Under the pieces are notes generated by a model that was not told the DNA's origin, made no database searches, and worked only from the letters and a program-made list of their open reading frames with translations. DNA of 11,508 nt, from the NCBI GenBank assembly GCA_050954505.1, contig JBPBPY010000149.1, positions 1 to 11,508 of the forward strand, given 5' to 3'. The translations under genes were made by a program, and so were the position numbers. Positions 1-6,498 of this stretch are shown here, one piece after another; within the stretch, counting starts at the first letter, position 1, and the number at the start of each line of letters is the position of its first letter. This stretch comes from JAQGMO01 sp050954505. GTDB taxonomy: Bacteria; Pseudomonadota; Gammaproteobacteria; Burkholderiales; Burkholderiaceae_D.

Positions 1-2976
1 CCTCCGCCGCATGTCCCGGTGCTGGCACCTGTGCCCGCCCCGGTGATGACCCCGCTGGAACAGGCAATCAGTACTCATACGCAACAGAAAATCAAGGAAA
101 TCTTGCCAGCATCGTCGTTGCTAAAAGTTCAAGCACAAGCTGTGTCGGGAAAGGTTGCGTGGTTTGACTTCGAAGTGGGGCGGGAACTCGGCTTCGCGGT
201 GCCTGTTGATAACTGTTTGGTTGCCGCCCTTGAAAAACAGATCCTCAGTGCCGTGTCATTCATACTTGCCCAACCGCAATCAAACGATGCCGCCACGGGA
301 AAACCGTCTGTCAATGCCATCGTGACCCGTTACGGTGACCCTGCTGCAGATGGCGACAAGTGCACTCTCCATCTCGGTAAATTTGCCATCAAAGGCGTCG
401 GTCCGACGCTGCTGGCGCGTTCCCGCAACTCTGATTCAGGCATGGATGGCACCTGCACGATCGAAGAGGCGATCATCGAAGCGGCGATGGCAAAGCTGAC
501 GCAAAACCTCATGACTCAGGGGGGGACCGGCGTTCTGGCCATCATTGACATCACGCCCCGGCAGCTTGACGGTGAACCAAACCATGAAACACCCAAGTTC
601 TTGGTGGTGCGTTATGGGAATGAAGTTCGTCTGGAGCATGCAACCACGCGCCTGGTTGCCAGCCATGCGGCACCGGATGGCATCGATCATGAAAAATTGC
701 AGCACATCAGCGGCTTGAAAGGGGCAGCATTGTCGGATGCCCTTGCGCAGACCCATGCAATGAGTGCAGCCGAACAGCTGCATTGGCGCTTCAATGGCGG
801 TGGCGAGCGCAACATGGGCATGTTTGGCCAGTTTACCGACCCGGGCGATGCCAGTACGCAGGCACGCACGGCCCCAGTCCATTCGGTGAGGGATATTGAA
901 ATTCGCCGCAAGCAAAAACTGCTGCCGGCGCCGGCCTACCTGGCCAGGACCGAAGGTCGTAACCGGGAAAGGATTCTGGGCCTGATCAGCAAGGACACCG
1001 CTGCCAGCTATAAAAAATACTACGCTCATTACAAGGACGTCGAAATGCTGCGCGCCTGCGGCATGAAAAAAGAGCTGGCAGTGGCCATGGTCAAGGACGA
1101 TCCGGCACTGGCTGAAAAATTCCGCAAGCTGGTCATGAACATCAGCAAGTTCTATAACAATGGTCCAATCGATGTCAGCACCAGTGACACCAGCAAGACC
1201 TCCATCGCGGATATCTTTCATTTGCTGGGCAAGGCACCGGAGAAGCTGGCCGATAACATGATTGCACCTGCCATTGTCGAAGAGCTGTTGAGGCCAGTCC
1301 ATGACGACAGCAGTGTCATACGGGGATGGCGCAAGGACAAGAACCAGCCCGCTACCCGGATCAGCAAATACCATTGCCAGGACGCCCAGACATCGACGGC
1401 GCTGGTGAAGGAATTTGCCCAGGCATTTTCGGCGCTCTACCCGGTGGTCATTGCGAAGGCCGCCCGCATCGGGGTGCAAAAAGGCTTTTACGAAAACGAA
1501 GCCGCGTTCAAGCAGTCGATAACGAAGCGGGCGAAATTCGAAAACAAGCCGATCCACAAGCTCATTCGTGCCAATGTGGAAGAACAGCTCAAGACGGTAG
1601 TGCAGGAATATCGGACAACCTGCAACAGCAACCTGATCCAGGCCACCGTCGACGACCTGGTTTCGGGTTCGCTACGCAATGTCGAGCAGATCATGGAACA
1701 GGGCACCATCGAGGTTGGCGAGCAACACCTTGACATCCAGCGCAAGGTCATCAATGGCGTCACCCATGCCATTCGTATCGGCCTCGATGGCAAGCAGCGT
1801 TTGGTAATCATTCCCAACAACATGGGCGATGCCAACCGCCGATCGGCGGCAACGGGGACCAACTTCAGCGTGATAGGCAAGCCGGTCTTGAAACTGCAGG
1901 CCTCGCATAAAATCGTGAAAACCCACACTGTCAATGGCAAGCCGGATCCGGCAACCGGAACAATGGGTTTCTCCGTGCCTCTGGATACCTATCAAATAGG
2001 CAAGGTGCGGGCCAGCCTGATAATGGACAGTTCCCGACCCGCCAATGCGCTCGATGTGTCGGGCTATGTGTTTGCAGTGCCGGATGCACATGACCTCGAT
2101 CACCTCCTGCGCAACAACGACGCCGCCAGGGAATTCATGTTGCGTATCAGGCAGCCGGTCAAAGCGACTGAGCCAGCTGTGACGAAAACTACCCCGAAGG
2201 GTTTTCGCGCCAACATCATGGCGCAGCTTGTGGCGCTGAAGGTGCACGGGAAAAGAATCCGCGCCGATTTCTCCTGGACCCATAAGCCGCGCCCGCCCGC
2301 AACCGTCGCCAAAAGTGTGGCGGTGAGTGAGCCGGAGGAGACCATCGAAGCGCATATCCGCAAATACAATCCCTCGCAGGCTTCTCCAAACGGTTCCGAA
2401 CCTGAATCCGACGGACTCAACTCCGAAGAGTCAATCAACTCGCTGGCATCGAGCCGCATCCAGCAGGCCAATGCGGCCCAGGCAGGCACGTCGCAGCCAC
2501 AAACTGGCAAGGGCGGCAAGGGCGGCAAGGCGGTTGTTCCGATAAGTGCCAGCATGGATACCTGGCTGAGCATCATTGGCTTGAAAAACAATGTGATTCC
2601 AAATGCCAAGCGTCCTGACACGGAGAAGTCCTCGACCGGCGGCTCCCAGAAGGGTGGCGCTGTGCAACAGGGCATGCAGGTGCCAACGGCGGTGCGCGAA
2701 GCCGCGCGGGCCAGGTCGAACACGCTTGCCAATGCATCGACGCAGAAAAGCATGATGATTCCTTATGTGGAACCCCAGCCGGCCACCGCCTCGGCTGCTT
2801 CCCAACGCGCCAACCGCCCAGTCATCAAGCGGAGGATCGGTGTGAATGTTGACGAGGCGATCTTGAAGCGTTTGGCGGACAAGGCCAAGGCTGACAAGGA
2901 GGCAGCACAGGAAAGAACGCTTGCGCAGGCGCTGGCGCAGGCACTGGCGCAGGCACGGGCCGCCCGGCCGAAATGA
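1..2976 (+). CDS. Large uncharacterised protein, C-terminal ~991 residues (5' end outside window)
   Basis: I do not recognise this protein and assign no function. The frame is open from nt 1 and the first visible residues are proline-rich (PPPHVPVLAPVPAPV), so the gene very likely begins upstream. In-window starts at GTG 19 or ATG 46 are possible, but no Shine-Dalgarno is seen before them. The body (about residues 20-750) looks like a soluble, mixed alpha/beta protein with no obvious signal peptide or membrane segment. Residues about 764-844 are Pro/Ser/Glu-rich, probably disordered, and end in a GKGGKGGK run. The last about 60 residues are Ala/Lys/Gln/Arg-rich and finish with three LAQA repeats, suggesting a short helix or coil. 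GC by eye is lower than in the efflux genes: sampled lines are about 45-60% versus about 58-73%. Size, disorder and GC would suit a secreted effector or a horizontally acquired gene, but this is inference only. Confidence 0.8.
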   Translation, partial: PPPHVPVLAPVPAPVMTPLEQAISTHTQQKIKEILPASSLLKVQAQAVSGKVAWFDFEVGRELGFAVPVDNCLVAALEKQILSAVSFILAQPQSNDAATGKPSVNAIVTRYGDPAADGDKCTLHLGKFAIKGVGPTLLARSRNSDSGMDGTCTIEEAIIEAAMAKLTQNLMTQGGTGVLAIIDITPRQLDGEPNHETPKFLVVRYGNEVRLEHATTRLVASHAAPDGIDHEKLQHISGLKGAALSDALAQTHAMSAAEQLHWRFNGGGERNMGMFGQFTDPGDASTQARTAPVHSVRDIEIRRKQKLLPAPAYLARTEGRNRERILGLISKDTAASYKKYYAHYKDVEMLRACGMKKELAVAMVKDDPALAEKFRKLVMNISKFYNNGPIDVSTSDTSKTSIADIFHLLGKAPEKLADNMIAPAIVEELLRPVHDDSSVIRGWRKDKNQPATRISKYHCQDAQTSTALVKEFAQAFSALYPVVIAKAARIGVQKGFYENEAAFKQSITKRAKFENKPIHKLIRANVEEQLKTVVQEYRTTCNSNLIQATVDDLVSGSLRNVEQIMEQGTIEVGEQHLDIQRKVINGVTHAIRIGLDGKQRLVIIPNNMGDANRRSAATGTNFSVIGKPVLKLQASHKIVKTHTVNGKPDPATGTMGFSVPLDTYQIGKVRASLIMDSSRPANALDVSGYVFAVPDAHDLDHLLRNNDAAREFMLRIRQPVKATEPAVTKTTPKGFRANIMAQLVALKVHGKRIRADFSWTHKPRPPATVAKSVAVSEPEETIEAHIRKYNPSQASPNGSEPESDGLNSEESINSLASSRIQQANAAQAGTSQPQTGKGGKGGKAVVPISASMDTWLSIIGLKNNVIPNAKRPDTEKSSTGGSQKGGAVQQGMQVPTAVREAARARSNTLANASTQKSMMIPYVEPQPATASAASQRANRPVIKRRIGVNVDEAILKRLADKAKADKEAAQERTLAQALAQALAQARAARPK
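2506..2532 (+). repeat. 9-bp tandem repeat coding GKG units
   Basis: Three consecutive near-identical 9-mers (GGCAAGGGC, GGCAAGGGC, GGCAAGGCG) encode GKGGKGGKA inside the low-complexity part of the large uncharacterised protein. They are in frame, so copy-number change would alter linker length without a frameshift. Confidence 0.75.
2920..2955 (+). repeat. 12-bp tandem repeat coding LAQA x3
   Basis: Three in-frame 12-bp units (CTTGCGCAGGCG, then CTGGCGCAGGCA twice) encode LAQALAQALAQA just before the stop of the large protein. The last two units are identical, which indicates recent duplication or slippage. Confidence 0.8.
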
Positions 2977-3243
2977 ATCGACGATGGCCTTGCGCTGCAG
3001 CGGGTTGCTCACTGTTTGGCGCAGCCCGGCGGCGCACAGCCTGCGCTGCAGTACTTGCGCAAGGTCGGGCCGGTTTGCCAGGCTGCAGCGCCATGAACTG
3101 GGCGCTGTGCTGACAACGGCCCGCACAGCGCCAGCAAGTGTTGCCCACACAAGCGAGCCATTTGCTGCGAAAATTGCGCAGGATTTGCTCGCGCCTCGGG
3201 CGCCGTGGACTTGCGCAGCTGATCCGATCCATGGAGCCGTCAA
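2977..3243. other. Non-coding gap with hairpins between the large gene and ogt
   Basis: I see no credible gene in these 267 nt; reading frames here are Arg/Cys/Ser-rich shadows. The clearest structure is a perfect 10-bp inverted repeat, GGCGCTGTGC (3101-3110) with GCACAGCGCC (3123-3132) and a 12-nt loop. A 7-bp alternative, CAGCGCC (3086-3092) with GGCGCTG (3101-3107), competes for the same strand. No T-run follows the hairpin, so it is not a classical intrinsic terminator. I could not identify a convincing sigma70 promoter for ogt. Confidence 0.5.
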
Positions 3244-3747
3244 ATGTCCCCTGTCTACAAGAAAATCGACTCGCCGGTTGGCAAGCTGACGCTGGTGGCC
3301 AATGGCGCCAGGCTGGCGGCAATCCTGTGGGAAAACGACCGGCCAAACCGGGTACGCCTGGGGGCGATGGAAGAAGATGCCGCCAACCCGGTGCTGCTGG
3401 AAACCCAGCGCCAGCTGGAAGAATATTTTGCCGGTGCGCGCGAATGCTTTGACATCGCACTCGACTTCACCGGCACCGAATTCCAGAAAAAGGTCTGGCA
3501 GGCATTGCTGGCCATTCCGTACGGCGAGACGCGCAGCTATGCCGACATCGCGTTTCAGATCGGCAGTGCCAAAGCCGTGCGTGCAGTGGGCGCTGCCAAC
3601 GGCCGCAATCCAATCTCCATCATCGCCCCTTGTCACCGCGTCATTGGCGCCGATGGCAGTTTGACCGGATTTGCCGGTGGGCTGGTCACCAAGCAGAGTC
3701 TGCTGCGTCTCGAAGGGCTGGCCAGGCAGAAGGATTTTTTCGGCTGA
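3244..3747 (+). CDS. ogt: Methylated-DNA--protein-cysteine methyltransferase (O6-alkylguanine-DNA alkyltransferase)
   Basis: Cytoplasmic suicide DNA-repair protein that moves alkyl groups from O6-alkylguanine (and O4-alkylthymine in the Ogt type) onto its own cysteine. The 167-residue length fits the short Ogt class without an Ada regulatory domain. An N-terminal ribonuclease-like domain covers residues about 1-75. The DNA-binding/active-site domain follows, with FQKKVWQALLAIPYGETRSYADIA at about 80-103, the arginine-finger region AVRAVGAANGRNP at about 111-123, and the catalytic motif PCHRVIG with acceptor Cys130. FAGGLVTKQSLLRLEG then closes the fold. ATG 3244 has GGAG at 3233-3236, a 7-nt spacer. 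It lies 62 nt upstream of the ArsC-like gene on the same strand and may share a transcript. The symbol is by family; the protein could equally be called MGMT/AdaB-like. Confidence 0.95.
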   Translation: MSPVYKKIDSPVGKLTLVANGARLAAILWENDRPNRVRLGAMEEDAANPVLLETQRQLEEYFAGARECFDIALDFTGTEFQKKVWQALLAIPYGETRSYADIAFQIGSAKAVRAVGAANGRNPISIIAPCHRVIGADGSLTGFAGGLVTKQSLLRLEGLARQKDFFG

Positions 3748-3809
3748 TGCGCAAGCGGCCAAACGCATCAACAAGACAAAAGCAAGCAGGGTTGAGAAAG
3801 CATCGAAGC

Positions 3810-4166
3810 ATGAACACCATCATTTATCACAATCCGCGTTGCAGTGCCTCGCGCAGCACGCTTGAACTGATTCGCGCCGCTGGAATCGAACCCCAGGTCA
3901 TCGAATACCTCAAGACGCCACTGGCACCGGCCGCGCTGCGCCAGCTCATTGCCGCAGCCGGTCTGAGCGTGCGCCAGGCCATGCGAGAAAAAGAGGCGGT
4001 GTTTGCCGAACTGGGGCTGGCCGACCAGCATATTGGCGAGCAGGCCTTGCTCGACGCCATGCAGGCTCATCCGGTCTTGCTCAATCGGCCGTTTGTGGTG
4101 ACACCCCTGGGCACGCGCCTGTGCCGCCCGGCAGAAACCGTGGCGCAGATCCTGCCGCCGGCCTGA
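3810..4166 (+). CDS. ArsC/YfgD-family protein, arsenate reductase (glutaredoxin-dependent) type
   Basis: A 118-residue thioredoxin-fold protein of the ArsC family, which uses glutathione/glutaredoxin to reduce arsenate to arsenite in the cytoplasm. The N-terminus is IIYHNPRCSASRSTL with candidate catalytic Cys11. The arginines that bind oxyanion in E. coli plasmid ArsC (Cys12, Arg60, Arg94, Arg107, from memory) have counterparts shifted by one: Arg59 in MREKE, Arg93 in LLNRPFVV and Arg106 in RPAETV. So the active-site set looks intact. No arsR, arsB or acr3 lies nearby, and its overall look is closer to chromosomal YfgD-like paralogues whose physiological substrate is uncertain. I therefore leave the symbol empty. 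The start is ATG 3810, with a weak purine-rich GAGAAAG at 3794-3800. Confidence 0.9.
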   Translation: MNTIIYHNPRCSASRSTLELIRAAGIEPQVIEYLKTPLAPAALRQLIAAAGLSVRQAMREKEAVFAELGLADQHIGEQALLDAMQAHPVLLNRPFVVTPLGTRLCRPAETVAQILPPA

Positions 4167-4179
4167 GGTCCGGCGGTTT
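4155..4179 (+). terminator. Candidate intrinsic terminator after the ArsC-like gene
   Basis: A perfect 7-bp GC stem, CCGCCGG (4155-4161) with CCGGCGG (4170-4176) and an 8-nt loop containing the stop codon, is followed by only TTT. The T-tract is short, so termination strength is uncertain. The site sits in the 35-nt gap between convergent genes. Confidence 0.4.
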
Positions 4180-4184
4180 CCGGT

Positions 4185-4209
4185 CTGCCTGCCTGGCTTG
4201 CTCAGGCAG
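4185..4209 (-). terminator. Weak hairpin at the 3' end of the TetR gene
   Basis: CTGCCTG occurs at 4185-4191 and again, overlapping, at 4189-4195. Either copy can pair perfectly with CAGGCAG at 4203-4209, which overlaps the TetR stop codon. No T-run follows on the - strand, so this may be only an mRNA 3'-end stabilising hairpin. Confidence 0.25.
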
Positions 4210-4810
4210 TCCCGTACACCAGCAGGAAGACATCGACAGCCCGAACCACGATGCGCCTGATCTCGTCGCGCGTATACAGGTGGTTTTTGCTGAACAGTCC
4301 ACCGCCCCGGGTTTCGGCTTCGAACAGGGCAATCAATTGCTGGGCTGCGATGCTGCGGGTGGTAACCTTCAAATGACCGGCCGTGGTGGCGCCGGAGATG
4401 TACGCTTCCAGCGTGTCGAGGAAACGCTGCGGGCCGAGGGTCCAGAATTGTGCCGCAATCGGCAACTCGGACATGTGAGCGATGATCAGCCGCTTGAATG
4501 CCACCCCTTGCGCCGACAGCGTGGCAGCCAGGTAGCGTTCGCCAAACAGCGCCAGCACCTTGCGCGGATCCTCATCGGCATGGGCCGAGAGATCCTTGAG
4601 TGCAGGATCGATGTCGCGGCTCATCATGTGCAGGATCACCCCCATGAACAATTCTTCCTTGGAGGAAAAATAGCCGTACAGGGTCACCTTGGAGCAGCCG
4701 GCACGCGCCGCAATCTCGGTCAACGACGCCCGTTCATAGCCAAACTCCATGAATACTGCTGCAGCAGTGGCAAGGATGGTGTCGCGGCGCGCGGCAGTGC
4801 GTACTCTCAT
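4202..4810 (-). CDS. TetR/AcrR-family transcriptional repressor of the divergent efflux operon
   Basis: A 202-residue cytoplasmic DNA-binding dimer predicted to repress itself and the adjacent pump until a ligand releases it. The N-terminal TetR HTH domain spans about residues 5-50. Its recognition segment is SLTEIAARAGCSKVTLYGYFSSKEELF, the typical TetR signature. The C-terminal ligand/dimer region resembles the AefR-like class, including RYLAATLS and FKRLIIAHMSELPIAAQFW. I prefer ATG 4810 (MRVRTAARRDTIL) over ATG 4822, because AAGGA lies 4 nt upstream of it and family members often begin MRVKTEARR. The longer form adds only MKET. It is divergent from the outer-membrane factor gene across a 110-nt gap that carries two inverted copies of a candidate operator, and is convergent with the ArsC-like gene. 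Confidence 0.93.
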   Translation of the reverse strand: MRVRTAARRDTILATAAAVFMEFGYERASLTEIAARAGCSKVTLYGYFSSKEELFMGVILHMMSRDIDPALKDLSAHADEDPRKVLALFGERYLAATLSAQGVAFKRLIIAHMSELPIAAQFWTLGPQRFLDTLEAYISGATTAGHLKVTTRSIAAQQLIALFEAETRGGGLFSKNHLYTRDEIRRIVVRAVDVFLLVYGTA

Positions 4811-4823
4811 TGTTTCCTTCATG

Positions 4824-4846
4824 TCTTAACTGAACCTGGGCGTACA
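4824..4846 (-). promoter_or_regulatory. Candidate TetR operator, left copy
   Basis: TCTTAACTGAAC followed by N6 and GTACA. The first 12 bases are the exact reverse complement of 4895-4906, and the GTACA arm differs from the other copy by one base. It abuts the -10 of the repressor promoter and covers its likely transcription start, which fits autorepression. Confidence 0.6.
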
Positions 4847-4874
4847 GTATTGCTTGACTTCCGCGCGAAGTCAA
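4846..4874 (-). promoter_or_regulatory. Sigma70-type promoter of the TetR gene
   Basis: On the - strand, TTGACT (4869-4874) is the -35 box, then a 17-nt spacer and AATACT (4846-4851) as -10. Transcription would begin near 4839, giving a short leader to ATG 4810. The -35 box lies in a palindrome shared with the divergent promoter. Confidence 0.6.
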
Positions 4875-4883
4875 ACTCATAAT
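4854..4883 (+). promoter_or_regulatory. Sigma70-type promoter of the efflux operon
   Basis: TTGACT (4854-4859), an 18-nt spacer and CATAAT (4878-4883). Predicted transcription start is near 4890, inside the right-hand operator. The -35 boxes of both divergent promoters lie in one perfect palindrome, TTGACTTC (4854-4861), 5-nt spacer, GAAGTCAA (4867-4874). Confidence 0.65.
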
Positions 4884-4906
4884 TGAACCAGTTAGTTCAG
4901 TTAAGA
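4884..4906 (+). promoter_or_regulatory. Candidate TetR operator, right copy
   Basis: TGAAC-CAGTTA-GTTCA (4884-4899) is a 5-6-5 dyad, extended by GTTAAGA to 4906. Its GTTCAGTTAAGA end is a perfect 12-bp inverted match to 4824-4835. It directly follows the efflux -10 box and overlaps the expected transcription start, a standard place for a TetR repressor. Confidence 0.65.
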
Positions 4907-4920
4907 GGTTGGCCAAGATC

Positions 4921-6498
4921 GTGATCAAGCATCGTTCCGGCATTTCCCTGCACCGCCGCCAAGGTCTGCGGCGCCCTGGCACCCTTGCCATCCTGATGCG
5001 CCCGCTGCTCACAGGTGTCCTGGCACTTGCAGCAGGCTGTGCGGCAGTCGGACCCGATTACACCGTACCGCCGGGGCAGCTTGCCGATCGCTGGCAAGCC
5101 GCTGTGCCGCATGGCGCCAGCACGGCAACGCTGCTGGATTGGTGGCGCAGTTTCAACGATCCCGCGCTCGACACCTTGTTGCGCGCAGCGCAAACCGATA
5201 ACCCGACCCTGGACCAGGCTGCTGCCGCCATCGCATCGGCGCGCGCCAATCTCGGCGAGGCCAATGCCCAGGCACTGCCGGGTGTCAATGCCAGCGCCAA
5301 TTCCACCCGCAGCGGATCGTTCCGCGCCAGTGCCACCAACCCCAGCCCCGCCACCGAAGCGGCCATTGCCAGCAGCGGCCTGGTTGGCCAGAGCGGCACG
5401 TCGAGCGTGCGTTCGGGCGGTTTCGATGCCAGCTGGGAAATCGACTTGTTCGGCGCCGTGCGGCGCAGCAAGGAAGCGGCCAACGCGCGCCTGCAGGCAC
5501 GCCAGGCAGACTGGCACGATGCGCGGGTTTCACTGGCAGCCGAAGTCGCGACCGGCTACGTCGATTACCGCGCCTGCCAGATGCTGGCAGAAAGCCAGCG
5601 CGTCAACCTGCAATCATTGCGTCAGAGTGCCACCAGCACCCAGGTTGCAGCAGACAATGGATTGCGTGCGCCGGCGGACGCCATGCTGGCCAATGCAGCG
5701 CTGGCCAGCGCCTCGGTGACGCTCAATATCCAGCAGGCTGAATGCGAGTTGCAGGTCAAGGCACTGGTGGCCTTGACCGGCATCGAGGAAATCGCCTTGC
5801 GCCGCACCCTTGCAGCCGGGCCGGCGGCACTTCCCGCTCCGGCGCTCTTGAACGTCGACCTGCTGCCGGTGCAACTGCTGAGCCAGAGACCTGACTTGGT
5901 GGCGGCGGAGCGCAGCCTGGCTGCTGCCAGCGCCGACATCGGCGTGGCGCAAGCGAACCGTTATCCGCGCCTGTCGCTGCTGGGTTCGGTTGCCATCGGC
6001 CGCACCGAGACTTCCGGGCTGTCCATTCCGACCAGCCCGTGGTCGTTCGGCCCTTCGCTGAGCCTGCCGGTGTTCGATGGCGGTGCGCTGCGTGCCCAGG
6101 TGGCAGGCAAGCGCGCCAGCTACGACGCAGCATTGGCCAACTATCGGGCCGCGGTGCGCAACGCGGTCAAGGAAACCGAGCAGAGCCTGGTGCGGCTCGA
6201 TGCAGCCGCACGGCGCAGCGACGACGTTGCCAGCAGCGCGCGCGACTATCGCCGCTATTTCGACGCAGCGCAGGAAAACTGGCGTGCCGGTGGCATCAGC
6301 CTGCTGACGCTGGAAGAAGCACGGCGCAACCAGCTGACTGCCGAACAAAATGCCATCGGCTCGCAGCGTGACCGCGTGCTGTACGGCATCGCACTCTACA
6401 AGGCCCTGGGCGGTGGCTGGAGCACTGACACCACCGCGGCTGCCAAAGCCGCAGCACCATCACTACCTGAACCATACCGTAACGGAGTTCCACAATGA
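4921..6498 (+). CDS. Outer-membrane factor lipoprotein of an RND efflux system (NodT/OprM family)
   Basis: The trimeric outer-membrane/periplasmic channel of the tripartite pump encoded here. A lipobox, LAAGC, follows the hydrophobic stretch LLTGVLALAAG, so the mature protein should be lipidated at that Cys. Family hallmarks follow: AVGPDY after the Cys, WWRSFNDPALDTLL, SWEIDLFG, LLSQRPDLVAAERSLAAASADIGVA with YPRLSLLGSVAIG, and WSFGPSLSLPVFDGG. The two repeated OEP helical domains are complete. The start is uncertain. TTG 4909 abuts the AAGAGG (4903-4908) with no spacer. GTG 4921 (used here, 525 aa) has a 12-nt spacer. ATG 4996 (MRPLLTGVLALAAGC, 500 aa) gives the neatest signal peptide but has no clear Shine-Dalgarno. 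Its stop overlaps the adaptor start by ATGA, so the two are co-translated. Confidence 0.95.
   Translation: MIKHRSGISLHRRQGLRRPGTLAILMRPLLTGVLALAAGCAAVGPDYTVPPGQLADRWQAAVPHGASTATLLDWWRSFNDPALDTLLRAAQTDNPTLDQAAAAIASARANLGEANAQALPGVNASANSTRSGSFRASATNPSPATEAAIASSGLVGQSGTSSVRSGGFDASWEIDLFGAVRRSKEAANARLQARQADWHDARVSLAAEVATGYVDYRACQMLAESQRVNLQSLRQSATSTQVAADNGLRAPADAMLANAALASASVTLNIQQAECELQVKALVALTGIEEIALRRTLAAGPAALPAPALLNVDLLPVQLLSQRPDLVAAERSLAAASADIGVAQANRYPRLSLLGSVAIGRTETSGLSIPTSPWSFGPSLSLPVFDGGALRAQVAGKRASYDAALANYRAAVRNAVKETEQSLVRLDAAARRSDDVASSARDYRRYFDAAQENWRAGGISLLTLEEARRNQLTAEQNAIGSQRDRVLYGIALYKALGGGWSTDTTAAAKAAAPSLPEPYRNGVPQ

Noticed and set aside
436..1557. Open frame on the - strand (373 codons) antisense to the large unrecognised gene
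   Set aside because: Tempting because the + strand product is unknown. However, the + frame runs the full 2976 nt without a stop, has ordinary protein composition and ends in in-frame repeats, while the antisense frame shows no domain or start signals.
2921..3289. Open frame on the + strand across the gap before ogt
   Set aside because: The product is Arg/Trp/Ser-rich (MRRRWRRHWRRHG), starts inside the repeats of the preceding gene and runs into ogt out of frame. No ribosome site supports it.
3745..3770. Hairpin TGATGCG / CGCATCA at the ogt stop codon as a terminator
   Set aside because: It has a perfect 7-bp stem but a 12-nt loop, moderate stability and an A-rich rather than T-rich stretch after it. 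Read-through into the ArsC-like gene seems more likely.
2431..3774. Long open frame on the - strand (447 codons)
   Set aside because: It lies antisense to the large gene, the gap and ogt. It has Arg/Cys/His-rich composition and no recognisable domain or ribosome site. The + strand ogt is unambiguous, so this is a GC-phase shadow.
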